Assembly (NCBI RefSeq): GCF_900302465.1
Contig: NZ_OMOR01000001.1
Span: 1,178,001 to 1,242,000, forward strand
Source of the DNA: Ascidiaceihabitans donghaensis
GTDB lineage: Bacteria > Pseudomonadota > Alphaproteobacteria > Rhodobacterales > Rhodobacteraceae
DNA length: 64,000 bases
Direction: 5' to 3'
In this document: in pieces, positions 63,057-64,000 of the stretch
How positions within the stretch are numbered: position 1 is the stretch's first letter
Layout: every line of letters starts with the position of its first letter
Position numbers and translations under genes: made by a program
Notes under the pieces: generated by a model
Database searches by the model: none
What the model saw: the letters and a program-made list of their open reading frames with translations, nothing else
Told to the model about the DNA's origin: nothing

Positions 63057-63794
63057 ATGCCTGAACCATTGACGCATCGCCAATTGCCCAACTTTGCATT
63101 GCCGTTTTTGATTTGGTTGGTGCTGACCTTGATGGCCGCCGTTGCCGGACCGTTTGCAACGTTTGACGTCCTTAGCTTTTCGCAACGTTTGATGTATTGG
63201 GCAGCCATAATTGGCGCGTCTGTGGGGCTAAGCTGTGTTGTATCTGCGATCAGCAGCCGTGAGGAACCGATGCGTTGGGTCTTATGTTGGATCGTTTATG
63301 TTCTGGCGATCACGTCCATTGTGCACATCGTCAATTCGCTTGTTTTTACAGTTTGGAGCGGATGGGGCCAGTTTTTCTATCTATTGGGTATCGTCGCGCT
63401 TGTTGCGGCTATGGTGCACAGTCTGGTTTGGGTTCTGGAACGTAGACAACCGACTGTAGAACAAAGTGGTGACGTCGATCCGATCGATAAGTTTTTGCGG
63501 CGTTTACCGTTGGACAAACGCGGCCCGCTTGTACGGATAGAAGCACAGGACCACTATCTTAATGTCGTGACCGACGCAGGAGAGGCCCTGATTTTGATGC
63601 GCTTAAGCGATGCTATCGGGGCGCTTGGTCCTGATGTTGGGTTGCGTGTGCATCGATCGCACTGGGTGCACAAAAAGGCTGTCGCGCGATCTGCAAAACA
63701 GGACCGGCGTGATGTTTTGGTTATGCGTGATGACAGTATTGTGCCTGTCAGCAGGGGACACAAACAGGCGGCAAAGGCGGCAGGTTTGTTGTGA
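63057..63794 (+). CDS. Membrane-bound LytTR-family transcriptional regulator
   Basis: 245 residues. Four hydrophobic segments (about 13-31, 44-62, 73-95, 103-124) are followed by a LytTR DNA-binding domain (about 145-245): R-I-E-A-Q-D-H-Y-L-N-V-V-T, L-R-V-H-R-S-H-W-V, and V-P-V-S-R-G-H near the end. There is no receiver domain, so it must sense a signal through the membrane part and bind DNA while anchored. Divergent from the DUF2306 gene (108 bp gap), a possible target. Confidence 0.88.
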   Translation: MPEPLTHRQLPNFALPFLIWLVLTLMAAVAGPFATFDVLSFSQRLMYWAAIIGASVGLSCVVSAISSREEPMRWVLCWIVYVLAITSIVHIVNSLVFTVWSGWGQFFYLLGIVALVAAMVHSLVWVLERRQPTVEQSGDVDPIDKFLRRLPLDKRGPLVRIEAQDHYLNVVTDAGEALILMRLSDAIGALGPDVGLRVHRSHWVHKKAVARSAKQDRRDVLVMRDDSIVPVSRGHKQAAKAAGLL

Positions 63795-63847
63795 CTTTGA
63801 TTTTACACGCACAGCCCGGCGTGTGGTGTTTGCAACATGAGGTTGTG

Positions 63848-63860
63848 TAGAATTTTTCTA
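63848..63860. promoter_or_regulatory. ICE-like palindrome near the right edge
   Basis: TAGAA-TTT-TTCTA is a perfect inverted repeat resembling the core of the Irr-binding ICE box. It sits 22 bases before the frame starting at 63883. Short and AT-rich, so chance is possible. Confidence 0.25.
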
Positions 63861-63882
63861 ATTGCGTTTTAGGTTGAAATAG

Positions 63883-64000
63883 ATGCGCTTTAGCATCAAC
63901 TTGATCCGACCAACCGACGGATCTTTGCCTTTGACATTCGACCCTTACCAGACGTCTGCCACAGGCGGATCGTCATTCACTCAAAAAATAGCGCGGGTGC
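63883..64000 (+). CDS. Open frame cut by the window edge, unknown
   Basis: ATG at 63883 opens a frame of 39 complete codons that is still open at the last base (starts M-R-F-S-I-N-L-I-R-P). There is only a weak ribosome site (AGG, 12 bases upstream). No motif recognised. It may be the start of a real gene or chance. Confidence 0.3.
   Translation, partial: MRFSINLIRPTDGSLPLTFDPYQTSATGGSSFTQKIARV

Noticed and set aside
1-64000. CRISPR array, prophage or insertion sequence
   Set aside because: No regular direct repeats, no transposase or phage structural genes; xerC at 37529 is the housekeeping form with its DUF484 partner.

Overview
The window is about 64 kb of chromosome from a marine-type alphaproteobacterium of the Rhodobacterales (Roseobacter group). 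The evidence is the gene content and order: an Irr-type Fur regulator beside fabA, ruvCAB running into ybgC-tolQRAB-pal-cpoB-tilS-ftsH, miaB followed by phoH-ybeY-corC-lnt-metK, a Pcs-type phosphatidylcholine synthase, an RTX protein with a C-terminal Hint domain, and above all a SAM/SAH-type riboswitch in front of metK, a class known almost only from Rhodobacterales. The genus cannot be fixed from sequence reading alone. I see no rRNA, tRNA, CRISPR array, insertion sequence or prophage.

Layout. 1-3.2 kb (+): a possible small-molecule catabolic or C1 cluster (cupin fragment, SAM methyltransferase, stand-alone MetE-core protein, RraA-like protein, CIA30-like protein). 3.2-13.6 kb (-): a long same-strand block with HAD dehalogenase, alpha/beta hydrolase, threonine dehydratase, EEP-family hydrolase and APH-like kinase, then pcaD-pcaB of the beta-ketoadipate pathway, an MFS exporter, a zinc alcohol dehydrogenase and an enolase-superfamily dehydratase. 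13.8-19.5 kb: FKBP isomerase, then fatty acid synthesis genes fabI, fabB and fabA with an ammonium transporter set between fabB and fabA in the opposite direction, then irr. 19.5-23 kb: a structured intergenic region, a PhyH dioxygenase, small unknowns and a MerR/SDR pair. 23-31 kb (+): miaB; a bicistronic operon of an OmpA-domain protein and a lipoprotein that share a short cysteine-containing module; then phoH-ybeY-corC-lnt and the riboswitch-controlled metK. 31-42 kb: class A beta-lactamase, ABM-domain protein, RTX-Hint protein, trmB, ogt-like gene, pcs, cytochrome P460, xerC-DUF484, transaldolase and priA. 42.5-46 kb: MFS, MATE and prmA. 46.5-47 kb (-): a DUF1127 gene with a predicted RpoH-type promoter and a downstream hairpin RNA carrying an anti-Shine-Dalgarno-like loop, resembling CcsR/cuckoo sRNAs. 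47-59 kb (+): ruvCAB, a conserved unknown, ybgC, tol-pal, tilS and ftsH. 59-62.5 kb: MOSC protein, fhs and folD (tetrahydrofolate C1 pathway). 62.5-64 kb: DUF2306 membrane protein, membrane-bound LytTR regulator and a truncated frame.

Themes. Much of the window is core cell-envelope and tRNA/C1 metabolism: Tol-Pal, Lnt, FtsH and the OmpA/lipoprotein pair at the envelope; MiaB, TrmB and TilS on tRNA; MetK, Fhs and FolD in C1 supply. The least explained items are the OmpA/lipoprotein pair with its shared module, the CcsR-like RNA, a family of intergenic palindromic repeats that carry an SD-like core and an ATG, a 13-bp hairpin in the fhs leader, the structured gap between irr and phyH, and the uncharacterised cluster at the left edge.
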